Of a stretch of DNA of 64,000 nucleotides, positions 52,413 to 62,583 are shown in pieces (position 1 is the first letter of the stretch; each line of letters opens with the position of its first letter). Location of the stretch: positions 15,394,777-15,458,776 of the forward strand of contig CM055837.1 of the NCBI GenBank assembly GCA_029582265.1, written 5' to 3'. The translations under genes were made by a program, and so were the position numbers. The notes under the pieces are model-generated. The model searched no databases, was not told the DNA's origin, and was given only the letters and a program-made list of their open reading frames with translations. Origin of the DNA: Zoroaster sp. YZ-2022. Lineage: Eukaryota; Echinodermata; Asteroidea; Forcipulatida; Zoroasteridae.

Positions 52413-53284
52413 TAAATTACGAAGATGAAAATTAACAGACTTACAAATTGATGATACATGATATTAATTAACGTTTTCCCCTACAAAATTTTGTTTTCCC
52501 CTACGAATAAGTTATTAATTAGGCCTAACTTCGAATTAAATAACTAGGCATAATGACCAGATGTGTAGGCCTTCGTGAATGAATTAAAGGGAATATAATT
52601 ATAGTCTTCCCAGATGAACGTGAAAAAGGCCAAATGGCAACCCTGGTACAGTGTGCAGACAGCATTAACCGCAACAGCATTCTTGAAGTATTGCAATAGT
52701 AGTGTGACACTCGATATTAGGTGCGCGTATTGTTAGGTGTTACCCTAACTGGGGTCAATCAGAGTTTAAACTACAAGTGAGAGCGCTTCATTTTTTCTTG
52801 ACTCACAACAAACGCACTGGACCCGAAAGAAGTTTTAAGTTTCATGTTTATTTCTACGTTCATCACAATCATGAAAACTTCAAATACATAACAATGACAA
52901 CAAAGAAAAAATGTAAACGCAATATCAAGATTGATCCTAGTCATTCAGAACAAGGTAATAGGTGGGGGGAGGGGGGGGGGGGTGGCAGAAAAAGCAAAGC
53001 TTTTCAAGTCCGGGTCCTTGAAATCCCAATAAGGCAAAATGCGCATACTTAATTTAGAACACCATAGCGATATGGCTAATAACTGCGTTATACTGATATG
53101 ATTAAAGCAGTAGGCCTATATATCACGTACATAAATATATAATTTTGTTACAATATTTGTGGATTCCCCTACTCCCCCCTACAGTATTTCTATTTTTCCC
53201 GCAGGGACCCCCTATTCCCTACACTTTACTAAAATACCCTACGGTAGGGATTTTTCCCCACGAGTGGCAGCCTTGATCCAAGTC

Positions 53285-53608
53285 GCTGGGGATATTGCAC
53301 GTGAACGCCCATCATAGCGCGCAAGGTCAAAGTTGAATCTCGGGGAACATGGCGGCCGTGCGGCCGGTATCTGGCGTAATGCACGAGCCTCACGTCAGAT
53401 CTTCAGCCTGTAGGACATTAGTAATTACCAAATTATAACATTAACGAATCAGTATCTAAACGTTAACTGGGTGTAAAGTTGGTACAAGTATTAGTCTTCA
53501 TGAGAAATTATTTTGACTGAATTATGAATTGTCTTCATCTTGGAAACCACTTTACAAGCGCGCGATCACCACAGGAGAGCGTGACTGACAGCAAACTTTC
53601 GACAGTCA
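53285..53608. other. Unique sequence, slightly GC-rich
   Basis: Contains ATGGCGGCCGTGCGGCCGG near 53349, which could mark a first exon or promoter, but I found no splice-consistent coding exon. Confidence 0.3.
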
Positions 53609-53609
53609 G

Positions 53610-54118
53610 GCGACAATTTCACAGAGCAGCTAAGCACAAAAATCGTCCCTAATTTGCCATAGTGACCAATCCAATCAATTTTTAAGTTTTCCCGCCCATT
53701 AGTACATTCAGGAAGAGACCTACCATTGTATCTAATCCACATGCATGTATTCCTTATAGTTTTGGAGATAGAGCATGCATTCAAATGACGAATGCTCTAA
53801 CTGGCTATTTTTGTAATTTGGCAAAGTGACCAATACCGCATTGGCCACTATGCCAACTTAATTCGGGATTGGCCACTATGCCAACTTAATTCGGGATTGG
53901 CCACTATGCCAACTTAATTCGGGATTGGCCACTATGCCAACTTAATTCGGGATTGGTCACTATGCCAAATTAATTCGGGATTGGTCACTATGGCAAATTA
54001 GGGACGAAATTTGCTGAGCACAGAAAAATTATACTTAGCAAAAATTGGTTACCAGCCACATCTTCACGTAATGTATATTGCTTTATGCTTAATAGCAGCT
54101 CAATGTAATTTAGACCGG
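53610..54118. mobile_element. MITE L1, interrupted copy
   Basis: Left CAATTTCACAGAGCAGCTAA, right TAGCAGCTCAATGTAATTT. It is split at AAGCACAAAAA|AATTTGCTGAGCAC by the TCGTCCC MITE. Confidence 0.65.
53643..54007. mobile_element. Palindromic MITE (TCGTCCC ends), copy 2, with 28-bp array
   Basis: Starts TCGTCCCTAATTTGCCATAG and ends TATGGCAAATTAGGGACGA, inverted relative to the copy at 18610. Near the right end a 28-bp unit (TTGGCCACTATGCCAACTTA ATTCGGGA) is repeated about five times, where the other copy has only one to two. Confidence 0.8.
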
Positions 54119-54347
54119 GGCTCAAGGCATGGTGGTGTTAATCATAGAAATCCGCGCTTACAATCACAATTTTCTGCTTAGAGGATAAGCAAAGAGGTTT
54201 TGCACTATAGCCGTGTTCGCGGTAAATTGTTGTTGCGCACAAGCAGAAAGTCCGTGCTAACCCGTGAAATAGGCTTATAGGAATTATCTGCACTACAGTC
54301 AGCGCTAGTATTTCGCTTACGGTATTGCAAAATCATATAATTGAACC

Positions 54348-54496
54348 CAGGGGCCAATATTTCAGCTAAGCAGAGAATTTTGCTAGGTAAATATGTTTGC
54401 TAAGCAACAGACTACCAGCCAGTTTGTATTTTGTATGAAGGTTTGGCTGGTAACCAAAGAAATCTTGAAAGCAAATTGTTTGCCCCTGGGCACAAT
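54348..54496. mobile_element. MITE L1, compact copy
   Basis: CCAGGGGCCAATATTTCAGC at the left, then CAACAGACTACCAGCCAG, GGTTTGGCTGGTAACCAAAG and TTTGCCCCTGG at the right. About 150 bp, inverted relative to 30222. Confidence 0.6.
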
Positions 54497-54499
54497 TTC

Positions 54500-54955
54500 A
54501 TGGTTCTGCATGGCTGCGCGCCCGTCTGCCAGCAGTGTTTTACATCGGGGTCAAATAGGCCTATCTGTTAAATTGTGCGTGTACATTATATAAACTCTCA
54601 AAAAACACAATGAGAGTACATCTTTAACCGTTATACTCTCCCGTCAGACTATTATATGGATAGAATCCTTCTATTAGTAGTTCCTTCATCTTCCTCTTTC
54701 ATCAAGGTGCCATCATCAAAGATCAGGATATAAGACATTTACGCAATTAAGTTGGGAAATTGTGATCTGGAGGGAGCTAGAGTCGACCAACGACTTCGGT
54801 TCCTTTCTCAGTTCACCCCAACCCCCAGGGACATGAATACAGAACAAATGTGTCTGCCACATCTATGATCAGGATATAAGACATTTGTGCAATATTGTTC
54901 AATTAATTTGCTCCAGAGAGCAAGCGACGATGATCGAAGTCGGTTCCCGAATCAG
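54500..54955. other. Unique sequence with a short duplication
   Basis: GATCAGGATATAAGACATTT occurs at 54721 and 54867, spaced 146 bp. No gene seen. Confidence 0.35.
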
Positions 54956-54959
54956 AATA

Positions 54960-55418
54960 CTATGGTGTTCTATAATGGACACCTACCCGGCGCCTTTTTC
55001 GCGGCGACTTTTTGTTTTTGGACGGCGACTTTTTTTTTTACGCGGCGACTTTTTTTTTACGCGGCGACTTTTTGTTTTTGGACGGCGACTTTTTGTTTAC
55101 GCGGCGACTTTTTGTTTTTGGACGGCGACTTTTTTTTTACGCGGCGACTTTTTGTTTTTGGACGGCGACTTTTTTTTTACGCGGCAACTTTTTGTTTTTG
55201 GACGGCGACTTTTTGTTTTTTAAAACAAAAAGTCGCCGTCCAAAAACAAAAAGTCACCGTCCAAAAACAAAAAGTCGCCGCGTAAAAAAAAAGTCGCCGT
55301 CCAAAAACAAAAAGTCGCCGTCCAAAAACAAAAAGTCGCCGCCCAAAAACAAAAAGTCGCCGCGTAAAAAAAAAGTCGCCGCGTAGAAAAAACACCATAG
55401 AATTATAGAACACCATAG
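54960..55418. mobile_element. Giant hairpin MITE built of GGCGACTTTTT units
   Basis: Outer ends CTATGGTGTTCTATAAT and ATTATAGAACACCATAG, flanked by AATA on both sides. The left arm (54998-55206) is a tandem of CGGCGACTTTTTGTTTTTGG and ACGCGGCGACTTTTTTTTT, and the right arm (55215-55390) is its complement. The axis is near 55211. All ORFs here are by-products of the arrays. Confidence 0.85.
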
Positions 55419-55419
55419 A

Positions 55420-55898
55420 ATACAGAACTAACTTATCACATTTCACATTTCAAAACGGACATTTGTCGTGTGCTCATTCCTAAAGATTTATACAATTTTA
55501 ATAGGGTATTAAAAACCACACAGAAAAAGAAAATACTGTAACGAAAGTACCTATAAGGGAAACGAAAATGCCACTACGGGAAGGCACCTAACCCTATACG
55601 GAAAAGCAAAGCACCGCTACACGGGAAAGCGAAATCGTGCCTGTATCCCTGTCGGGAAAGCACCCCTTTACAGGAAGAGAAAAACGTCACACTGTAGGAA
55701 AACTTTATGACTGACAGCATAATTATAGAAACCTATATATGTCTACGGCCAAGCGCTCAAATCCATTGTGAACATTGCGGGGGTAGGGGGGGTGCATGAG
55801 GTAAGCGCGCAGGGCGAAGCCAGAATGGCCCGCCTAAGTGCCCCGGAAGATTTAGGGTTGTAAATGCTCTGTAATTCACTCTGGGTCATATAATAAAA
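55420..55898. repeat. Unique with short ACGGGAAAGC-type repeats
   Basis: 55545-55700 repeats AGGGAAACGAAAAT, CGGGAAAGC and CAGGAAGAGAAA phrases at roughly 25-40-bp spacing, probably a decayed minisatellite. No gene seen. Confidence 0.35.
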
Positions 55899-55899
55899 G

Positions 55900-56175
55900 T
55901 TGAAGCGCCATGGTTGAACGGTTTAGTGCATCGGATTTGTGTTCTGATGGCTGAGTCGTCAGAATGTGGGTTCGAATCCCAACTGCGACCATGGTGCTTG
56001 TGTCCTTGAGCAAGACACTTTACCATAATTGCTTCTCTCCACCCAGGAGTAACTGGGTACCTGTGAGGGCAGAGTTGGTTGTTGTGTTTGATTAGCCCAT
56101 ATGCGCTGTAATGGCAGCAATTGAGCTGAATACCCCCCAGGGAGCTGAGATGGATTCATGAATGATTTATGAATT
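55900..56175 (+). repeat. tRNA-like SINE S1, complete head
   Basis: Head GCGCCATGGTTGAACGG ... GGGTTCGAATCCC (A and B boxes), then body CTTGTGTCCTTGAGCAAGAC, CAATTGAGCTGAATACCCCC. It stops at GAATGATTTATGAA and lacks the GCGCTATATAA tail of the other copies. Confidence 0.8.
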
Positions 56176-56458
56176 TTTATTGAAAAGTATTAAAAAAAGG
56201 TTTTCCCGGTCAATTTCAGCAAATAAGCAGCCAATTTCACTTTCATACGTTCGTATTAAAGCGATTTTGCCTCTGCAGTTGCTACTGTGTTTCGAATTAT
56301 GAATTCAAGCTTTCAATTTCATTTTTAGGCATGCGAATTCATTTAGCATTATATTCAATTTAGCATATACGTCGTTCTTTTTAGTAATGCACATTCGTTA
56401 TCCAATTTAACAGAGTTTTATCCTGTCTAGAATACATGCATATCAATTTTAGGGGTAA

Positions 56459-56801
56459 GGCCAAGTAAAAAAAATACCAGTTGATCGTCCTGGTTTTTTG
56501 AAAAAGAGGAGGATGTGGGCCTTTTTATTTTTTATATTTTTCCAAGATGGCCGCCAAGCATTTAAATTCAAAATGGCCACCAATTTTTCAGTTTGAAATC
56601 ACCGCCAACTTTTTTTTTATAGCTATCGAACAAGTAGTTGAGTGTTTGATGTATTTTGTTAAACCCAAGTAAAAATACATGAAAAATTTACTATTTTTGT
56701 GGACAAGTATAAAAAATAAAAAAATAAAATAAAAAAAAGGATGCGGCCTCAAAAAAGGATGCGGGCGGGGACGATCAACTGGTATTTTTTTTTACTTGGC
56801 C
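56459..56801. mobile_element. Harbinger-like MITE H2, copy 2 (inverted)
   Basis: Ends GGCCAAGTAAAAAAAATACC and GGTATTTTTTTTTACTTGGCC-type, flanked by TAA (56456-56458 and 56802-56804). It is inverted relative to 29456. Confidence 0.85.
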
Positions 56802-56804
56802 TAA

Positions 56805-57489
56805 TAGAGAATTAATTAGAAAATATGGCAGAATTTTTAAGAAGTGGGAAACTATTGGGAAACTATTATTACGTCATCCACTCTTGAATTATTGGAAGGA
56901 ATCTGTATCCCCATCCTCCCTCCCTCGAGATTTGAGGCCCTGCCCATGGTAGACCAAAGTCAAGAGTCAAGACGTTGTATTGCCAGCCAGTGTATATTGA
57001 ACATGGTCGTAAACGAACCTAGATTAGCTTGTTTCTATGTATTGACTCCATCTGAGAAGACAGTCACAAGATGACACTTAATTTGACATTTTCATCGTTC
57101 ATCAAAGTCCAAATCATTTTCACCTCGCATTTATTATTCATCACGGGAACAAGTGGCTTATACTTACCATCTGTTTAATTTAAGGTGTTGATCCTGATGG
57201 AACTTTGTATTTAACTGTGGTGTCCCAAAGGAGAAGGATCGGAAATAATCCAAACCCGCCAAAAAGCGCTCCAAGTGCGTTGACGTGACTGATTACTATA
57301 GTTAAGTCATCGTTTTGCATTTTCCTGTATGTGGTATTAAATCCATGTGCATTTACGTGTGCAACATTACGGCTTAACATGCCACTTCCCGAGTGCCTTT
57401 TGTCGGATTTTTGGCAATCACGGAAATGATAGTTAGAGGCATCACGTGCCATACCAGTGCACGTGGTATCTATAATAATGTACGGTAGC
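56805..57489. other. Possibly genic unique sequence
   Basis: Low repeat content compared with its surroundings. Apart from the ORF at 57180-57452 no exon can be supported. Confidence 0.35.
57180..57452 (-). CDS. Hypothetical small protein, 90 aa, one membrane segment
   Basis: Not recognised. From ATG at 57452 the frame gives a polar first half (HFRDCQKSDKRHSGSG, NAHGFNTTYRKMQNDD) and one hydrophobic segment (VNALGALFGGFGLFPILLLW, about residues 59-78), then KYKVPSGSTP and stop. Fifteen bases past the stop is a strong donor-like ATG|GTAAGTATAA (57164-57175), which would make this an exon that ends in 3' UTR or is read in another frame. The sequence around it is unusually free of repeats. It may be a chance ORF. 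Confidence 0.25.
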   Translation of the reverse strand: MARDASNYHFRDCQKSDKRHSGSGMLSRNVAHVNAHGFNTTYRKMQNDDLTIVISHVNALGALFGGFGLFPILLLWDTTVKYKVPSGSTP

Positions 57490-57589
57490 CCTGGGGAACA
57501 TCGAAGACTTCATCTCCAAAACCCGAACAATGACGTCAATACTGTATAACGTCAAATTCACGACATTGCCTCTAAAACGTGACCTTTAA

Positions 57590-58745
57590 AGGTCCTGTGA
57601 AGAGTGTGTTTACCAAACTTTATTTTTTGGTGTTGTTTTATTGATTGGTATGAATTAAAAACAATTTTAAATGTTTTTTTTGTGTCGAGTGGATTATTAA
57701 TTGTTTATCTAATAATCAAAAATTGACCCCCGAATTTTCGAAGTTTTAACGAAACGTTCGTGACGTACACAAAGGCAGAGAATTTTACACTCGCGGAGCT
57801 AGGCGGTATGGTTTGGTGCCAGACTTTGATCGGATAACAGTCTAATAATTATAGAGGGTCGAGTTGTCCCCGTCACGGTACAATGCACGCTTAGCGTTGT
57901 CATGCACACACAGACGCATTTTAGGCCAGAAGCACGGGAGAATTACTCTACGAAAAGCTAGCAGTGAAAAACATGTCCGAAAGAGAGGAGAGTTATCCGT
58001 GAAACGCAGCGCAAGCCCCCATCATGCGGTCGGAACACACACCGAAGGCAATGCTAACATTACGGTGTTATTTTATGAAATAACAGAAACAGTTGAGTCA
58101 AAGTTCTGATCATTAAAAAAACAACTCAAAACAAGCGCAGGCATAATGAAAAAGGTTTAATGTTTTTATGTTTGTCTTGCCAGGATATAAAATCAGACAC
58201 GATGTTTTTATTAATGCGGAAAATCACGGCATGTTTTCATGCCGTGAACACTGAAACGGTGAGCATGGTGTGAACATGTCGTTTTGCACGGAAGTGGACT
58301 GGGTTATGCATGGGAGTATTACTAAATGGCCACTTACCCTGAGTCTTTCTCGCTTTAAAAAAATACCTCTTTTCTTCGTTGGAGCCTTCACAGCCTTCTT
58401 ACTTAGCGGGAATATTGTTGGCATTGCATCTGGTAGCAGCATGGCCTTATATAAACTTATAAAGCCATACCGAACTGGCTGTGAAGGCCCCGTTCAAAGC
58501 ATGTCTGCTCGAAGTGTGCACTACATAAGTGGTGCGCTGTATACGACGCATACATGGGCAAGTACCGTGGATCGCGGATCGCCTCAGTGTACGTCACGAA
58601 TTTTATGTTAATGAGGGGTATGGGCGTGTCGAAAAGCACCCCTAAATTTAAAAACGTGAGGGGAAAAATTTACAAATGACAAATATATGTTTCAGTAGGC
58701 ATACTTTATTGTATACAATGAAAAAACACCTATTTCATAGGACCT
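57590..58745. mobile_element. 1156-bp TTAA transposon, Kolobok-like
   Basis: Ends AGGTCCTGTGAAGAG and TTTCATAGGACCT, each outside-flanked by TTAA (57586-57589 and 58746-58749). TTAA targets with an AGG terminus are typical of Kolobok. ORFs at 57864-58109 (plus), 58270-58611 (plus) and 58224-58442 (minus) show no transposase motif, so it is probably non-autonomous. The repeat around it (GACGTCAATAC, ACGTCAAATTTCA motifs) is the family seen at 25530. Confidence 0.75.
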
Positions 58746-59029
58746 TTAATTTCAGGTCAATGTTTACGTCAAATTTCAAGACTTTTATGCATATTGATTA
58801 AAATTTAACATGACGTAAATTGTAAATTTTGCCTCCAGAACGCGAAATTTTAAATGAGGGTCAATACTGACATCAAATTTCACGACTTTACCTTCGTAAC
58901 ATGACAATTTATACGCTAACAGTGAATTCACGAATTTGCCCCCAAAAACGCGAAACCAGTATTCAAATTACCGGTTTTAACCCGAAACCGCAGCTTATAA
59001 ATAACTTATAACAAACAAACAACTCAGCA

Positions 59030-59233
59030 AATCTTCACCGCTTAGAAACACAATACATTTGCAGTCAGCAAACCCAATAGCTCTAGGTTTGCCGACTGAA
59101 AATTTATTCTGGACCAACCCTTGTTCTAGTACCTTTGATGCTTCATTTGCCGACTGAGGCTCTAAATGCCGACTGAAAAAAATTATCGGTGGTGTCACGT
59201 CACCCCCACAAATCCCCCGCTCGCTACGGGCCT
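59030..59233. mobile_element. hAT-like MITE fragment, relative of 31813
   Basis: Shares GACTGAAAATTTATTCTGGA, CCTTTGATGCTTCATTTGCC and CCCCGCTCGCTACGGGCCTG with 31940-32110. The left end is not present. Confidence 0.55.
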
Positions 59234-59480
59234 GAATTGCAGCCAAAATTGCTGGATCGATTGGAATTCAGCCGCACCTTTTCACATAAGGGTATGAAGG
59301 TTTGCCTAATTTGTGCGGCCTCTCTTAGCCACCATACTTTGTGCATGGAAAATTTGTATCACGTATTTCACTGGTTGGCAAAAAAGATTACCCCCCCCCC
59401 CCCAAAAAAAAAGCGCATCACCGCACCGATTTTGAAGCCGACCTATGACCAGAAACATGAGACATTTATGTTCAGCCTTA
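59229..59480 (-). mobile_element. Harbinger-like MITE H1, partial
   Basis: Begins inside the family (TTGCAGCCAAAATTGCTGGA) and runs through GGCCTCTCTTAGCCACC, ATCACGTATTTCACTGG and GACCAGAAACATGAGAC to AGCCTTA. The 5' end is lost at the junction with the hAT-like piece. Confidence 0.7.
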
Positions 59481-60130
59481 GCGCCTTCACAGGCAGTCAC
59501 TGCCCAATGCTTGATTGATAGTTGGCGTGGGTGATAGTTCATAAGTAGGCCTACACGCTATAACTTTGAAAAAAAAAATCCGATCTTTATACTGCTGTAA
59601 TGAACATACAAGAACTGTATTGTTTCTGCAGGAAATTTTAAATTGGTATACATACATGGACCGGGTGTGCTGTAGGCCTGACCAACGATAGCCATTTTAT
59701 TTGAGTAGTGCACCTAACTTATAAACGGAAAAAGGCCCCAAGCACGTATGTAGCAGACACTAATGGCAATGATTATAGCCTAACGTAGCGGCAGAAAATA
59801 TCTTAGTTGTTAACTTCCCTTTTCAGGACTTTTATCTAATTCAATTAACCTATTTTCAAGGAACTGCATTTAAAAGCTCAGCTGGAATGACGTCATTAGT
59901 TAAAGGCTTATGCTTCTTTATTCACTTGAAAGTTTAATATAATTTGAAATATTAATTTAAAAATAGGAATTTTTAAAATTGTAACCCAAAATAAATATAA
60001 TGTAAGCCAAAATAAATATATCACGTCATAAAAAGAAAACACAGCTGTGAAAATAATAGAAACGGGCAGAAAATGATACAGAAGCAGAAAATTAATACAA
60101 ACGTATGGAAACAGAAACAGAAAACAGCAA
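59481..60130. other. AT-rich, no gene
   Basis: Poly-A, AAATAAATATA and ACAGAAAATGATACAGAAGC phrases lead into the satellite that follows. No exon seen. Confidence 0.35.
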
Positions 60131-60135
60131 ATAAA

Positions 60136-60661
60136 CCATGATACAGAAAAGTAATCATGACACAGAAAAGTAATCGTGACACAGAAAAGTAATCGTGACA
60201 CAGAAAAGTAATCATGACACAGAAAAGTAATCGTGACACAGAAAAGTAATCGTGACACAGAAAAGTAATCGTGACACAGAAAAGTAATCGTGACACAGAA
60301 AAGTAATCATGACACAGAAAAGTAATCATGACACAGAAAAGTAATCGTGACACAGAAAAGTAATCGTGACACAGAAAAGTAATCATGACACAGAAAAGTA
60401 ATCATGACACAGAAAAGTAATCGTGACACAGAAAAGTAATCATGACACAGAAAAGTAATCATGACACAGAAAAGTAATCATGACACAGAAAAGTAATCGT
60501 GACACAGAAAAGTAATCATGACACAGAAAAGTAATCGTGACACAGAAAAGTAATCATAACACAGAAAAGTAATCATGACACAGAAAAGTAATCGTGACAC
60601 AGAAAAGTAATCGTGACACAGAAAAGTAATCATGACACAGAAAAGTAATCATGACACAGAA
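60136..60661. repeat. 19-bp satellite (AATCRTGACACAGAAAAGT), about 27 copies
   Basis: Very regular 19-bp period. Nearly all variation is at one site, where units read either TCGTGAC or TCATGAC, and the two forms are interspersed. A looser set of ACAGAAAC-type phrases continues to about 60860. Confidence 0.9.
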
Positions 60662-60861
60662 ACTGGGCAGATCTGAAACGCAAACAGGTATAGAAATAGT
60701 AGCAGAAACGCAACCATGGAACATAAATGTCAACATGAAACACAGACAAATATGTAAATATGAAACTGAAACCGAAAAGTTATCATGACAAAAACAGACA
60801 CCGAAAAAAACCTCCCAAAACAGAAACAGATGCAGAAACGAAAAACAAAAACAGATTTCCT

Positions 60862-61133
60862 GAAAAAGAAACAGATTTACAGATGAGTTTAATCAAGGGC
60901 ATTTATTTATAAGTCGACAAACTGTCATCTGTGCTGTTTCAAGTTCAACACTGTGTTTCGTTTACTTCTTAGCAATACCTATGGAGTGTAATGGCTTTAT
61001 CGTAACAGCGTTAATCACAACCCTATGGGAATCGGTTATTATAGCCTGTGATCTGTTCCTTTCCTGATCAAATTACATAACCTGTTTACAAAATATTACG
61101 CTTGGGGGCTTATGAAAACATGGAGGGCCATTG
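60862..61133. other. No gene seen
   Basis: Unique sequence between the satellite and the next G5 MITE. Confidence 0.3.
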
Positions 61134-61138
61134 GCGGA

Positions 61139-61362
61139 TCCAGGGGGGCTAAGGGGGCTGTATCCCCCCTAAAATCGTTTTTTTTTTAAAGAGAGAGAGA
61201 GAGAGAGGGGGGGGGGGGGAGAGGAGGTGAGAACGCACTCCCATTCCCACAGTGTGCTTTGTTTTTATCTCCCTTTGATTATTTCATTGTAATTTCTGTA
61301 GTACTGAAAAATAATTGTTTTTGATTCTCAGCCCCCCTAAAAATGTTCTGGATCCGCCCATG
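61139..61362. mobile_element. G5 MITE, copy 4
   Basis: Ends CATTGGCGGATCCAG and CTGGATCCGCCCATG. Flanks AGGGC and GGGGC (4 of 5). The interior has (GA)n, poly-G and CACAGTGTGCTTTG, so it is inverted relative to copies 1, 3 and 5. Confidence 0.8.
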
Positions 61363-61586
61363 GGGGCTTATTTAAAGCAGCACACGCCATTTGAAGTGTG
61401 AAAAGACGATCTAAAATAGAAGTTATAAAGTTGGTGTCGCCGTTCATCTGTCTCAAATATTTCCTTAAAAAATATAAATATGTATCGAACACAGACGACT
61501 CTCATATCAGTGAAAATGACCTGAAACATTCAGATTGTTTTCTGTATTAGTTTCTTGTATGTATGGGTGCATTTTCAAACATTTCA

Positions 61587-61766
61587 TCATTCTTATAAAG
61601 TATGGATGCATTTACAGACATTGGTTGGTTTCTGTACACATCTCTTGATTCTTATAAAGTATGGATGCATTTACAGACATTGGTTGGTTTCTGTACATAT
61701 CTCTTGATTCTTATAAAGTATGGATGCATTTACAGACATTTTACCGAAAGCATACACAGCCTTTTT
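61587..61766. repeat. 59-bp tandem repeat, 3 copies
   Basis: TCTTATAAAGTATGGATGCA recurs at 61591, 61650 and 61709 with almost no change. A single diverged copy (ATTCTTATAAAGTATGAATACA) lies near 35511. Confidence 0.8.
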
Positions 61767-61769
61767 AAA

Positions 61770-62345
61770 CTTGATGTGAAGCCGCGGGTAACATTTTTAC
61801 CGAAATGCATTAAATGGTAAATTCAATTTCCAAGTATTCCTCATATGAGTCATTCTAAATGGTACCTATTAATACCAAGAGGGTGAGATTTTGTAATATG
61901 AACGGCTTATGTCTTGATCTTCGTACTTCTCAGAACGTAATGAATGGTGACACGACACTCTAAATTCTTCGGTTCATTTCCGATATCAACAGGCAGTTTG
62001 GTGTAACATTTCCGCCCAGGCCACTGCTTTAAATATGTAATATTCCGTGTGTTTCAATATTTCACATGCAATTTTGTGTTATCTGGTACCGCAATTCTAT
62101 TTTCTATGTCAAAGGGAAGTAAGTAATCTCAAAAAGAGATATTAATGTTTCTAGACAGATGAAGCATGGCCAGTCCCAATGTGAGTCCATAAGTGAATTA
62201 ACGACGAGCCCCACCGTACATTCATCGAGGCACCTAATTTTCTCCTAATGCTTTTGATAAATATTTTAAAGAAATATTAAGTTTACGGGGTAACACCATG
62301 TGTAAAAAATCATTTCTTGGAAGAAATTATTTCTGAACAGAACAC
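61770..62345. other. No gene seen
   Basis: Unique AT-rich sequence. GGGGTAACACCATGTGT near 62287 resembles the outer end of the palindromic MITE at 18885. Confidence 0.35.
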
Positions 62346-62350
62346 GTAGT

Positions 62351-62583
62351 CATGGGCGGATCCAGAACATTTTTTAGGGGGGGCTGAGAATCAAAAACAA
62401 TGTTTTTTCAGTACAGTACTAAGTAGGTCACCTCCTTATGTTTATCCTGCACACTGTGGGAATGGGAGTGCGTTCTCCCCTCCCCCCCTCTCTCTCTCTC
62501 TCTTTTTTTTAATTTAATTTTTTTTAAACGATTTTAGGGGGGGGGGGGCTACAGCCCCCTTAGCCCCCCTGGATCTGCCAATG
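62351..62583. mobile_element. G5 MITE, copy 5
   Basis: Ends CATGGGCGGATCCAG and CTGGATCTGCCAATG. Flanked by GTAGT at 62346-62350 and 62584-62588, a perfect 5-bp duplication. Confidence 0.85.

Larger units (their letters stand above)
49712..52471 (+). mobile_element. APE-RT non-LTR retrotransposon (RTE-like), 3' truncated
   Basis: Order: a 5' region with repeated TAGTGATGGTGT and GTAGTGAGAGCCC motifs (49790-50010), an endonuclease region (50205-50960), a linker (51000-51480) and RT (51483-52412). The protein ends before the catalytic YADD-type motif, so the copy is dead. It is flanked by direct repeats of about 46 bp (49664-49711 and 52472-52519, CCCTACAAAATTTTGTTTTC ... AGTTATTAA). Confidence 0.8.
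49582..53275. mobile_element. hAT-type element carrying a LINE
   Basis: Ends CTGGGCTGCCACTC (49582) and GAGTGGCAGCCTTG (53275). Flanked by ATCCAAAT (49574-49581) and ATCCAAGT (53276-53283), 7 of 8 matching. The CAAGGCTGCCACTC terminus and 8-bp duplication are standard hAT. Without the LINE the element is about 900 bp and non-coding, with repeated CCCCTACA phrases near both ends. Confidence 0.8.

Noticed and set aside
53345..53370. Start of a gene at ATGGCGGCCGTGCGG
   Set aside because: The context looks like a first exon, but the frame ends quickly and no donor or downstream exon could be matched.
54885..55446. ORFs of 89-132 codons full of FWTATFCF or FVFGRRL
   Set aside because: Translation of the mirrored GGCGACTTTTT arrays in the hairpin MITE.
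60021..60736. ORFs reading FLCHDYFSVSRLLFCV repeats
   Set aside because: By-products of the 19-bp satellite.
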